A DNA stretch of 64,000 bases from a virus, in the IMG/VR virus record IMGVR_UViG_3300008267_000027, positions 1 through 64,000 of that record; one strand, given 5' to 3'. Positions 56,801-63,400 of this stretch are shown one piece after another. Both the position numbers and the translations under genes were made by a program. The notes below the pieces were generated by a model. The model had not been told where the DNA came from, searched no databases, and worked only from the letters and a program-made list of their open reading frames with translations. How positions within the stretch are numbered: the first letter of the stretch is position 1; every line of letters begins with the position of its first letter.

Positions 56801-57396
56801 TTAAAAAAGAAGAGTATAAATCTAAAAGAGCTACACAGTTTATTGGTAAAGGTGCCTTTAATAAAAATGATGAACCTAGTAGTACAGAGAGATACCGTGA
56901 ATTGTATGCTGAATATGATTTAGCTAACACTGGAGATTATACATCTGATGATATAATTTGGGTTTCTGTTAATGGTAATAGAGCTGGTAGAGTTAAAGCT
57001 ATAGTAGATGGTAAGCTTCAGGGTGAGTATAAGAATATTGATACAGCAATGAAAGCAGGGGCTTCTATTATAATGGATACAGCTGAACACTTAGCATCTA
57101 ATAAGTATAACATTGGTGAAAAAGAAGTTTCAGAGTATCTTTCAGATAATGGATACACCAGAGATGATAAGACTGGAATATGGACTCCAAAGTCTAAAAT
57201 GAAAAAAACAGAAGAACCTCCAGCACCTGTTAAAAAATTCTCATTGGGTCTTGGTAAATTAAAGATTGATGTTAAAGCTTTAAGAGAGCAGGCAGCTACA
57301 GAGTTTGTTTCAGATGAAGAGCTTAATAAAGAAAAGTTTGAACCAGGTACTGAAGAAGAAGCTAGAAAAATAGATTGTAGTAAAAAGAAAAAATAA
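41872..57396 (+). CDS. Giant virion protein: zincin and crAss-like virion RNA polymerase (5174 aa)
   Basis: One uninterrupted frame of 5174 codons. Residues 120-230 and 498-527 contain hydrophobic Gly/Ala segments. Residues 979-1043 are a Lys/Glu-rich linker. A zincin lies at 1996-2000 (KYHEAFHAVF, HExxH) with a downstream EELTDRYLEEYLAD that supplies Glu. The RNA polymerase part has SDGQTW (3045-3050), RIPGQ from 3550 and the catalytic EISGADNDVDKAY with D3589, D3591 and D3593, the DxDxD of two-barrel polymerases described for crAss-like virion RNA polymerase. Residues about 4983-5103 (ATQFIGKGAF, NIGEKEVSEYL) form a further phage domain of unknown role. It would be packaged and ejected to transcribe early genes. 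A motif at 1811-1836 recurs at 5121-5144. Confidence 0.85.
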   Translation: MADNQNLSDNLVPSTESSLLNYGPDLLPVNDLPKVPSYETPAISMQDGADPFADLYTDFDKKFNQTLAKTDYAKQGAVTEFPAEKMQFEKWYQSWDYSDKGFIPWRDNQDVYDSDTNTFKELYRATHYMGPLFFDGFMSGLRTIPDLTEGLFTGNWDAFFNVDEIGAIKQERAYRMGTSTAGGLSTFATGLGIAASNMAGTLIEAQAETALLAFITAESGGATAEVTLPAIGMKWTKVGATIANGFKNISNATKIFKDADKMRDAYRSFKLGEATWTATKGLGKFLNPASNMVEYGVKLYKGEEAFSATKGFGAFFRDFQEMKFALGEAKLEGGTGELQLRDELVNDYMSKNDGRLPDYDTSIKIGEVAKLNGDAITKTNLPVIYYSNRIGFGNLFKGVPGLNKLMAESESSMFKYVDFDTFKDEFVKNIGGTSFKKAYRSGIAGLANYTKANFMEGIQESLQDVISSSSTEYYKKQFFNPSYGGLQVIKGDILNAFGQQVSGQGLSTFLGGFVMGAIPGSVMGGAARAQGLYYRLTNKEGWAEFKAKREAMVDDYVAQLNQVYKDPLKFFDFEMINAGRQGEFAKFMSQATLNKNDKSFYDIKNEQAFEHLYTVLRSGKLELFKDRINTISKLKDEELKEALGFDVEDPNVLRQRIQDINKKIDYIQKRYEISQEKLKNPINLNGLKKDTPEYANAALQFIAFEDARKQAIFAGYSFDRNAERMASILKDINDVKVLSKTSFLDFNILTNPSFYNKEIELLQKEITENKKSDDPSIKELAKQKQLRLDALKKWKSAMISKGAYPFITKNVVDPVTGKKVKQQEVNPQHEAFRTKAQEAFINYAEREGELVDDSVLKDGVNEAFTKFMDYHALYQEQPNLMKSVNIMADPQSFLNLYESHLDEIKKIYSDRDNILRESIQKALSITDENNLINELAKLGFVVDPKDPNKYYKVSGDTFELVKKGSKEEKTINTFIEDYKKATEKKAKEKEAAKKKDEGEKGKKEEGKKPTPPVKKKTEEETKEEEPEEEDLPEEETEMVEEGTYDPEATYINDYFKIPLRKINYKIKWADNGQIAYATWSFVGSKEAPNVERSVNTIQDLEEILRLKTLMDYLTKVQKVYKVEITDTEVLTYGRPGSKQQSKEYKYTGVIPAIFSKTEEVPFFYDLLSEDAKYDFDNDFFTEEITDLEDKNKKDFEEIRVLVKSGINDVLDSVRKAIADKTAAMKEVRTVDQKFITSSTNMVKIFTMKDETRENMQKAVFSMSKDEIKSKMTGKIEKIKPGAPEVVFDKTRNKVRLRVLRQSPAVASTILVDGKAIGYPTYPDVYTFEIDGVIKTANELTKKEFYLFAQDTVSYEDYMANYNTSMSVYNAFADLLDDNKSVQVTNEDLQKIFDITPVFGDYAFTKNKITLSKLEKNGTKLIGVIDKNNVAEAIVPGKSLTEVANNRAIINNYINTLETDSATGEIKKFTNQGRYIAVYTLPNGKPAFVEVTSANLEEDGLDTVFSDIAERLQKTYNENVVADKSGKIEEVKNKNFNRGFDTFTEESGRMPFYIAIPQNPQKPDALSYNITLTVTANGSLVVQFVNTQSKDKEYHKAYVEVKYDEKGNPDIEDFNDMLSKVNAEIVNYNGDNKEADLPILKAEYFKESIPKAAKFSDMAEQVTNVSENIFQNTHMIFTPASELTPDVDAASRKTGKKTTIKSSTTEDPLLPVLSIDVLKDLKQAILDAKNITDLEDMFEEAMTPSSEADFEAWVNVKENIEFIQNDPSILAKIQSAKSQKELQEISLRYSLLAYLDAKIKEIEGAQPAEPPKKKRGGLGLSGIKVDKNKLRQQAASENVEDKDTEEEKNSGKIATTSDNKTAQEINDQYLQDKAELESKFVKNSVVTDAVEYDKAITELEKQFKKDIESLKPKRVPRLKIVDRAEFDDVSVEDIDKFRLWMKKTLPTIDVDADMVAENLVNNRVVVGRFLAYVKMTANGPEIKGSIQTSKEAAFKYHEAFHAVFNLFLTDEQIDNLLTLAKYEVNKKLKSEGKVLSEEVEKMRDEHPSYAEMSTEELTDRYLEEYLADDFDTFKMDQSAPGILGKIKQVFAKLLDFINSLLGRQSELKTFYKEIDKGKFANANVQSNRFTKDLALNNNPVIEKYKIKYGYKAIETLNGETIMTPQYVTESDSQRIIGAVVNSFLHRTAKMPEYNKARVLDGILEDMMKLYQIGPKYNNLSIDKLNRLRMFRDIFTSSEAKEDIKKNANVFLDLMGYTQDLEDDTEYENALEDEGERATTEKFGEKFAQGGFKSFSKYARQYIQSTTYEKQDEFGNQYLDEQTQEPLAFGVNAGVIYNGMVKLMSGVTTEEKFIQRLIHFKNAASEQTVAFINKFLEDTGINEESDYTPVKNKRLFNAIYKPFTLFNVSYRSYLIDPKTGKSKSIRANMRDAASNQYNQWQNNFNSNYQDQWTEKKQKRVLELMTSINDGLKGEFAITEEEFLEKAKELKELERLSGIKIVFEYYKYSALATLRENSKRTASPLTKEQIDFVKSFEGVPVLLSEDISEIMITLGKKESPFITFDDVVVDNTPAGQEEDNNYDSDEDEPDEVVSDEDKADDAVKYEKQMNKGNRSRLMRIAEGNSMFDETVLSSSWLNSEFETVSSHQLPNFHLAYLEDTIKNPAALEKKIMEDPFLMDSYIGQEILNNGEFRQMLNRLRIDRIDGITARKLTELQDGTVLANTKLQVNKRDGITYGKFQDREFLLTNMLMYLEDNEVIRKAGGEEIVASRHLIRVIESKNTGDTINMPVISAVVGKGNKLRLSEEAEKIWMQEFMAEFNRINRVWSERNNPERDIIDNYNDFDNPNSQMRGVKFRTFEDFLGPKMEEYRAIAMSDNPVLNARQKDQLVKIFNEYLLGDEENGGMVDEFIYMLDDAGIIKVMPGGKIMNKMLPAEIYGVKMKNPTDRMNKLFLGTDFKANLAQIFINDYLNTISINKLYYGDQAMSLIDFVDSVKRAAGAAGSGHHMATSLIDESLGINHSHQNSHAITHIDPIYEGKYSKSKKQKWSDGQTWSTVKTARYNAFGLGRLDEYKAQIFDKLERGVPLTAEEIFGINGTIENNAQLKVEKLVYFDGKQYIKTSVFFLTKELTSQLKLSAKRKIDALLAKAAESKLTEKEYLEEAYALQRDNNNWIARPGREILHNKRVEMEKFQDENATTVYSFPASASKMMKRNVSQSLEDFAVSQKQAYKLDNRYMRLQLENTTNKKGGINDSTQMQNIIDAEQNPNTKVTYKGESGVKVKDVIKDYQEALAQKAKVSYLLARNSIFSFEDASKEFEVSVKGGEVTPKLAKFQKKAIENLKKSGASQQLLEFFELQKDPETGEETPSYDLNSPYTRKKYEQLFLAYFRKDVLQQRTPGQALTLTSDWGAYPLKRAKRILDGKVVEWEVVRVDQQEVSGKEYRPMSDREKLENKVSIEEGQLTDEERYEMFVRGEKIPSGVDDYEFFHKSIDDVTEVGQLFTDRLRHNWPVYDEAGNVTGYKSEFMMPHHFKESMEIGPDNELPQDILEAFAARIPGQDKHSAASLDLVDFLPAHYGSMTMLPREVAEISGADNDVDKAYTQFSDFYVKRDREGNPEFIKYGTAVEDADRFVEFFLWNIANNKNLNSEIRDIKEGDENYKKIKTLLDKLYIAKEHILNYKKAGQEYLEELHQVDRAITFMSKVDNLDETSDALEEDYILAEYNKVRGRAAEFVKERILKLDDLISDITREVRRSGSNISVVKNRINEVKREKLLIERVIQMEAMENLNLPTDVEQFLDFEDNLNGEVNIGSLNNTILEAKRVLLTNDYMQEDDRAFEVADQGVLEDLEKDKDIAPYTTPDSTIDNDNYVGKTLAQRNNKEGSRNIGSVVNGQMSNLFLMKNNVKFRRKDADKANQVYILSIDGTEFDTYANERKALITDDYEVVPNFKSKKTRRVMNAGSGYVSVMTDNAKDRRSAKFNLNINAAAIAMDLNGRGIPDKLIAALMLNRNVKAYYNKLKDEKYAINQSEQRTSKKKIAAEMMESLIKKAGGDKAEIKPLTARMILDGISNPTPETDLSIFHHFLNIEKQSKAHGVLAQILKLTKGPTADMNDWDSLIADAYTYLGVGMTNEQFEKSDIPFDVRKLVLESSPVIAMYWKINSQIHDEIGKTVLISRSKIFKAAKNAILGQMRIQYSLAEKVESKLENTLIMYFALRGYIKTLRTYDDELLTVLDNNLVYGTHKGSENITDIIKEARRNNPDNYLINKYLRLTPKTVMQGGKEIINKDNKKKIHTLEPSTYGVLDDYMMQKIHDSFMDLYEKDRKAALSIFAYSIIKDATLFSPNGIMHIFPPHLFKELMGDVMFNVGTIFKKDNLEEYLSQGKKARDFANLFDGTFKEVVADFMEGYLRHVETKYHLKTFNVSSPEVTDKKNKKKEEEEKDLPIRFTVDEVGKLDRNQIIVDLFTNVKPTKVKYKKKAEEDPDSDEESNVEESSKAKYKLDAKAKKQLGDNIKALKKFPYSLFVTNDDQGNIGLQLPYSFKVKTRKGFDVYVLQNITKISDQDKMENARLADVLTDNFNIVAPRAIYKLVEAEGAYGTTPIGRVFGEVPTYSSINDPELIAAEKKALEETPTEEVEEDDEESDLDVSSPDKPLKRPSNVDEEEEPMAQKRDISFLKSKGISVSLKGGEYIYKKNGKVYEFNGSPRELADFFDEDGKLNEKISGKKVAGGKELKSSKKKFYDPAYFPGGKKGKRTGYIPTVSKLQKIEDDEITQKMVDKLLEQDDISTITHYDGKKFVKYIGSKFNQYGIYKTKVEGMSAINLIRSGIKTEINIGVKEHIRDINELFVMEDTEQNSPTFGEQVLLRAVTAPYKSNKKSFNAHQGWDSSVWENRKDMIKKYNELSFRFEYVGDIVDGELVLPEGTPVKTKEKKTTTPSKTEQTKKPVPSAFKKDTYEPEAGSIQETITNRLEETMSESAREAGYLKKEEYKSKRATQFIGKGAFNKNDEPSSTERYRELYAEYDLANTGDYTSDDIIWVSVNGNRAGRVKAIVDGKLQGEYKNIDTAMKAGASIIMDTAEHLASNKYNIGEKEVSEYLSDNGYTRDDKTGIWTPKSKMKKTEEPPAPVKKFSLGLGKLKIDVKALREQAATEFVSDEELNKEKFEPGTEEEARKIDCSKKKK
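47302..47379 (+). repeat. First copy of repeated LGL...LRQQAA protein motif
   Basis: Encodes residues 1811-1836 of the giant protein, with core LGLSGIKVDKNKLRQQAASE after a Pro/Lys stretch (EPPKKKR). The second copy is at 57232-57303. It lies at the boundary between the N-terminal third and the zincin region. Confidence 0.75.
57232..57303 (+). repeat. Second copy of repeated LGL...LREQAA protein motif
   Basis: Encodes residues 5121-5144 of the giant protein, with core LGLGKLKIDVKALREQAATE after EEPPAPVKK. It matches the copy at 47302-47379 at 13 of 20 core positions. It lies 30 residues from the C-terminus. Confidence 0.75.
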
Positions 57397-57402
57397 TATA
57401 TA

Positions 57403-60400
57403 ATGAGTTGTCAAGTAATTAGAAATACAGATACTAATGAGATTGAAAAAGTGTTGGCTCCTAATGGTAAGGAGTCAATGCTATATAAAGATATCAATAA
57501 ATATATTACTAGTAAAGAAGAAGCACTTCTTGCTTACGCTCAGATATATACACCAAGTTTTAAAGAATGGTTTGGTGATTGGGAAGGTAAAGAAGAATCT
57601 AAATCTGATCTTTTACTAAATGCGTATAATAATGTAGACATTAGTAATGCAGAAAAAGATGACTATAAAATAGTAATTAATGATAATCTTTATCTTGATA
57701 ACTCTGAAGGTAAAGATTCTTATTATGGATACTGGATGCCTATAATGTCAGATGGTGAAGATATAGGTAGAATAAGATTTGAACAAAAATTAAATGTTAT
57801 TGAAAAGGAAGGTAAACCTGTAAAAACATTTAGTCCAAATATACAAATTTATGATAAAAGTAATCAAGGAAAAGGTATAGGTTCAAAAGTACATCTTGCA
57901 CTTTATAAGTATGTAAAATCTATACACCCTAATGTACCTTTTGTATCAGATGTTCAAAATACAGTAGCTGAAATGGCTTTACTAAAATCTTTTGAAAGAG
58001 AAGGAATAGTTAAGCAAATAAATCCTATTGGTGAAATTAGTGAAAAATATGGTAACTACTCTGTAGAAAATGCTCCATTTATATTTAATGATGAGTATTT
58101 TAAAAAAGAAACTAAAGAAACATCTGGTATATCACAAGTAGTAGATGAAAATGGTGAACCTAAACTTGTATTTCATTGGAGTCCTGTTCAAGGTATTGAA
58201 AGGTTTAATCTTGCAGGTATAGGGTCACACTTTGGAACCTTTGAGGCAGCTGATCAAGTGAATGAAGCTAAGTCTAAAACTAAGTTTACACTCGTTGATG
58301 AAGAGATGGGTACAGAGGAAGAAGTAGAAATTAAATCTGAACCTGGAGAATTTTACCCAGCATTCTTAAATCTCAGAAATATGTCTGAGATTACAGATAA
58401 GGGTCAACATACAGAAGAAAAAGATGGTCCTGAAGCAAAAACTTTATTAGATGAAGGTTATGATGGGTTCTTTTATACTAATCAGTATGAGGATATTGGA
58501 TCTACTTCTTATGTAGCTACTGAAGAATCTCAAATTAAATCTTTATATAATAAAGGTGCTTTCTCAAAAGAGTCTGGTAATATATACGCTAATGTAGAAC
58601 CTAACGGACAACTTAATGACCCTGTTACAGCTGCTGCTATAAAAGAATTACAAGATAAAGGTTTTTTATCTCAGACAGCAGATGGTAGAAGTGGGGCATA
58701 CTATATATCTAAACCTGGGTCTACAACAACTAAAACAGCTGACCTAATTGATGAGATAACAGAAATAGAAAGCTTATTAGAATCTAAGAACATTGAGTAT
58801 AAAAGAATAGGAGATACTATTAGGATATATGGTCTACCTAGGTATAATTATTCTTATAGTTTTGTAAGTTTAGATACAGAAGAAGATCAGATAAACAATA
58901 TAGATGATCTTAAAAAAGAATTAGGGATTAGTGGTAAATCACTTTCTGTAGCAGAATTTAAAGATGTTAACAGAAGTGTTAAAGCTTTTAATGAACAAAA
59001 AGATACAAATTATCTTATAGTATCCGATCAAAATACAGATGGTACAATTACTATTAGGAATATTGTAGAGGATAAAACATTAAATAGAAGCACTCTATCT
59101 GTGACACAAGAGTTGATGGATAGACTCCAGGCATTGTTTCCTGAGATTAAAGTGCAGTATATAAATCAAAATGAAATAAGTAAATATACTAATGGAAGGT
59201 TTACTAATAACGATCCTAGTCTAAACTCTTTTGTTAAAAATGGAGTAGTATATTTAATTAAAGATAGATTTACAGGAGATATTGTAGTTGAAGAATTCTT
59301 ACATCCTTTTGTATCATCTCTTATTGCAGATAATCCACAGCTTGCTGATTCTTTATATTCAGAAATATCTAATAAATATTCTGATATAATAGACATGGTT
59401 GAAGACACCTATGTTGATGGTTTAGGATTTACAGAAGAAGACCGTAGAAATGAAATCATAACTAAAGGTTTACAAAGAGCTTTTTCTGAAAGGCTCCATA
59501 AATCCTTCAAGTCTAAAGATAGGACTATGAAAGATTTGATTGAAACCTTTATGGATTGGGTTAGAGATTTAATTAGAACTATAACTGGTAGAAAGAAATT
59601 GTACACAGGGGAACTGTCTACAAAAATGTCTGTTGATGATATTATTAATATGTTGGATAGTAATATTCAGATAAAACTAGGAAATCTAAATCCTAATGTG
59701 TATGCCAATCTATCTCAAGAGAAAATTGATATTTTAAATTATTTAGTAAAGAATGCTACAGCAGAACAAAAACAGATTGTAGAAGCTTTATTTGATAATG
59801 GTATTGTTCATGATGAAGTGGACCACACTTATCAAAAAGTTATACTAGATGAGAACGGTGATATAGAAGAAGTAATAGATTATACATCTATGACAACTGC
59901 TATAAAAGGTCCATTTGAAGATACTGCGTATGAACTTAATAGAGATATTGGTACTGAGTTTGACTTCATAATGAACTCTGTAGTTATGGGTGAAGACTTT
60001 AATGTTATTCAACCTCAACTTAAAGTTGTTAATGAAGAAACTGCAGCTAAGTTCTATGACATGATTTCAAATGTTATAGTTGGTTTAAAATCATCAGGAG
60101 CTATTGTTGTTCCTCAAATAGTGGTTGGTTCAGATGCAGATGCTATTGCAGGTAAACTGGATTTACTTATTGTAGAGCCATCTGGTAAGATGAGAATTAT
60201 TGACTTAAAAACCAGTGCTACCAATGACGTTAAAAATAACCCTAAAAAGTATAATAAAAAGTATGAGATAGACAATGAACAGTCTATGTTAAATGGAGAA
60301 AATCTATCTAACAGAGACCTTCATGGTTTACAGCAACAGGGTTATAAAAGAATGATAGAGCTTGATGCTAGACTGACTGAATATGAAGTGGAGAGTGTTA

Positions 60401-63400
60401 AAACATTGCATTATAGATTTGAGATTAATGATGGTAAAGCTGTTAATATAATATATGATGATTTAGTAGATCATACAGATGGTCATTATGATGAATTGTT
60501 AAATAAAATTATTCCATCCCAACCTTTAGAAAGAAGTACAGGTCTTTCTTCTAGTCTTTCTGCAGAAGCTGCAAAACCTGAAAATAAAGAAACAGTTAGA
60601 GAAATAAGAGACTTGGTAAAAGATGCTTCTAACATGCTTCAAAAAAGAAGAGAGTTTTACCAAAAAATAAATGAGACTTCTAAAGGTAAGTTTATTGTTA
60701 GTAAAGAATATTTAACAGCATTAGATGAAATAATTGCTACTATTAATGAAGCGGTTTTAACTGGAAAACCATCCTCTGCATACTATCAATTAGTTAAATA
60801 TATCAATCAGGATGTCAAAGATAAGTCTAGAACTATTGGGCAGATGACTGATCGATCTGAAAGTCTTCAGTTTATGTTAGAGGCGGAAAAAGACCTTATG
60901 ACATATAAAGATCTATTACTACCTCCTAAATTATATTTAAATAATAAAGTGATTGATAAGCTTGCAAAAGATTCATTAAACACTATACAGCAAACTTTAG
61001 ATCTAATAGATAATCAAGTTCAACAGTTTACAGTAGATTTCGTTGCTAATAATACTAGTAGAAACTTAACAAGAGAGGAAGTAGAAGGTATTATAAAAGA
61101 AGCAGAGGATATTAGCATGCACCAAAGTTTATTTGGTGATCTTTCAACCAGTTCTGATACTATGCTATCAGTTTTAGATAAAGTTTATAAAAGAAAGCGT
61201 CAAGAAGTAATTGACTTTGTACAGAAGTTAGAAATTGAAATTAAAACTGCAGGTAATAAACTAGCATCTTTAACCACTGATAAAGATAAGATGTATGACT
61301 TTATGATTGGTACTGATGATCAAGGTAATCCTACAGGTTACACTGTAGATAAAATAGGAAAACAGTATTGGTCAAAGAAGAGAGAAATAAAAAATAAACT
61401 TATTGATCCTGAAACTAAACTTAGATATAAATATAGAGATGTAAGAAATCCTAAAACAGCATCAAAAGAAGATATAGAATTCAATATGAATTTGAAAAAA
61501 CTTAGAGATGAAGAAGCTGAGTTTAACAAAAAAGAATATTTAAATGCAAACGGTGAGCTAGTTGATGGTCCATATCATAAATATACACAAGAGTTTAAAG
61601 AAGCTAGAGCTAAAGTAATGAGACTTAAGATACGTAAAAACTCTTCTGGTGAAGCTACTGGTTTTGAATGGATACCTAAAAATGCTGAGTCAAAAGAATT
61701 TAAAGATTTTGAAAGAAAGTATTATAGTCAAGAGACCACTTATCTATCACCAAAATATGAGTATGATAAAGCATCAAAAACATATATATTTAAAGGTAGA
61801 ACAGAAGAGGCGTCTGGTAGATTTGTTAAGTCTGAATATGTAGAAGTTAGAGAAATTGCTGAGAATGGTGAGGATATGCGTGATGAAAAGTATGTAAATA
61901 TAATGAATGATAACTCTGAACTAGGAATAGCTAGAAGAGAATATTATCAAACTTGGAAAAGATTATATGGTGAACTTTTAGAAAAACTTCCTGATGGTGT
62001 AAAGATGAAAACTAGATTACCTGTTATATCTTCTGGAATGATTGCTAAAGCAAAGAAGATGGGAGGAGGTTCTAACTATTTTAAAAGTATTTTAAAAGGT
62101 GTTGGTAGGTCAATTAATCCGTTCTCTAAATCTACATTCCATCATTCTGTTATACTTGATGAAGATGGTAATGTTGTAAGTAATATCCCTGTCTTCTATA
62201 CAAGTGATTTAAAAAGTGAGTATGTTATAGATAAGGTTAAAGAAAAGATAAGAAACTTAAATGAGAGGTGGGCTAAAAAACTACCAGATGATGATGGTAG
62301 TATTTTAACTTATGATGAGTATAGACAAAAACTTGACAAGCTTACTAAATCATTAAAGATAGAACAAGGTAAAACATCAGCTAGTGAAATCAGTACTGAA
62401 ATGACTAACAATCTTGTTCAGTTTGCTGAGATGGCTGAAAACTTCCAGGTGATGAGTGCATTTGAGTCTACTGTTATTAGCGTACTAAGAACATTAAAAA
62501 ATAGAAAAGTTACAAAAAGAGATCCAGAAGGTAATTTTATAACAAATAGTTTAGATAAAGCTACTGCTAAGTTTAGAGGTGATGACTCATTAACAGAACA
62601 AAGACTTAGAAAATGGATGGATATGGTGCTCTACAACTCTAAAAATCCATATAGAAGTAGAATGGGTAACTTTGTTGCAAAGGTTAAACTGTTGATGTCT
62701 ATTAAAGGTGTGGGATTAAACCCTTTTGGTCAGCTTAATAACCTAAAAATGGGTAATATTAACAATATGGCTGAAGCTGCTGGGGGTACAATATACAATA
62801 AGAATGATTATAAAAAAGCTGTAAAGGCTTTTACTGTTGATTATCTACCTGCATTTTTATCTGCTAAAAAAGATTATATACTATCTAGAGGTAAAGATAA
62901 AAATGGAGACTATTACAGTATGCCTAAAAGTCTTACCAAATATGATGCGTTAGCTAATAAGTATAGAATGATGAGAGCTATGCAGAGTAAAGATGGTATT
63001 GAAGGGTATGAAGGTAAGACAATGGATATATTATTTATGATGCAGCATGGTGCTGAATTTTCTGTACAGACTAAGTCTGGAATAGCAATATTAAATAATA
63101 AAACATTTACTAATAAAGTTACTGGAGAAAAGATTAGTATATACGATGCTCACTCTTTTGATCAAAAAACAGGCGAGCTGTACTTAGATCCATCTTTATA
63201 TGAAGAGACAGATCAAGATAGATATGATATGACTAATCTTATTTATGAAACCAATAAGCGTTTACATGGTAACTACGCATGGGAAGATAGAATGGTTATT
63301 CAACAAAATCTCATAGGGGAGTTGGTAGCTCAGTTTCATAAGTGGGTGTATCCTTATTGGAGAAGATTCTGGGGTAAAGCATATCATGATGAAAATTTAG

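Noticed and set aside
41872-57396. TAG recoding to Gln, as in some crAss-like phages
   Set aside because: The giant frames and all others are intact under the standard code with no in-frame TAG needed. Only one gene stops at TAG.
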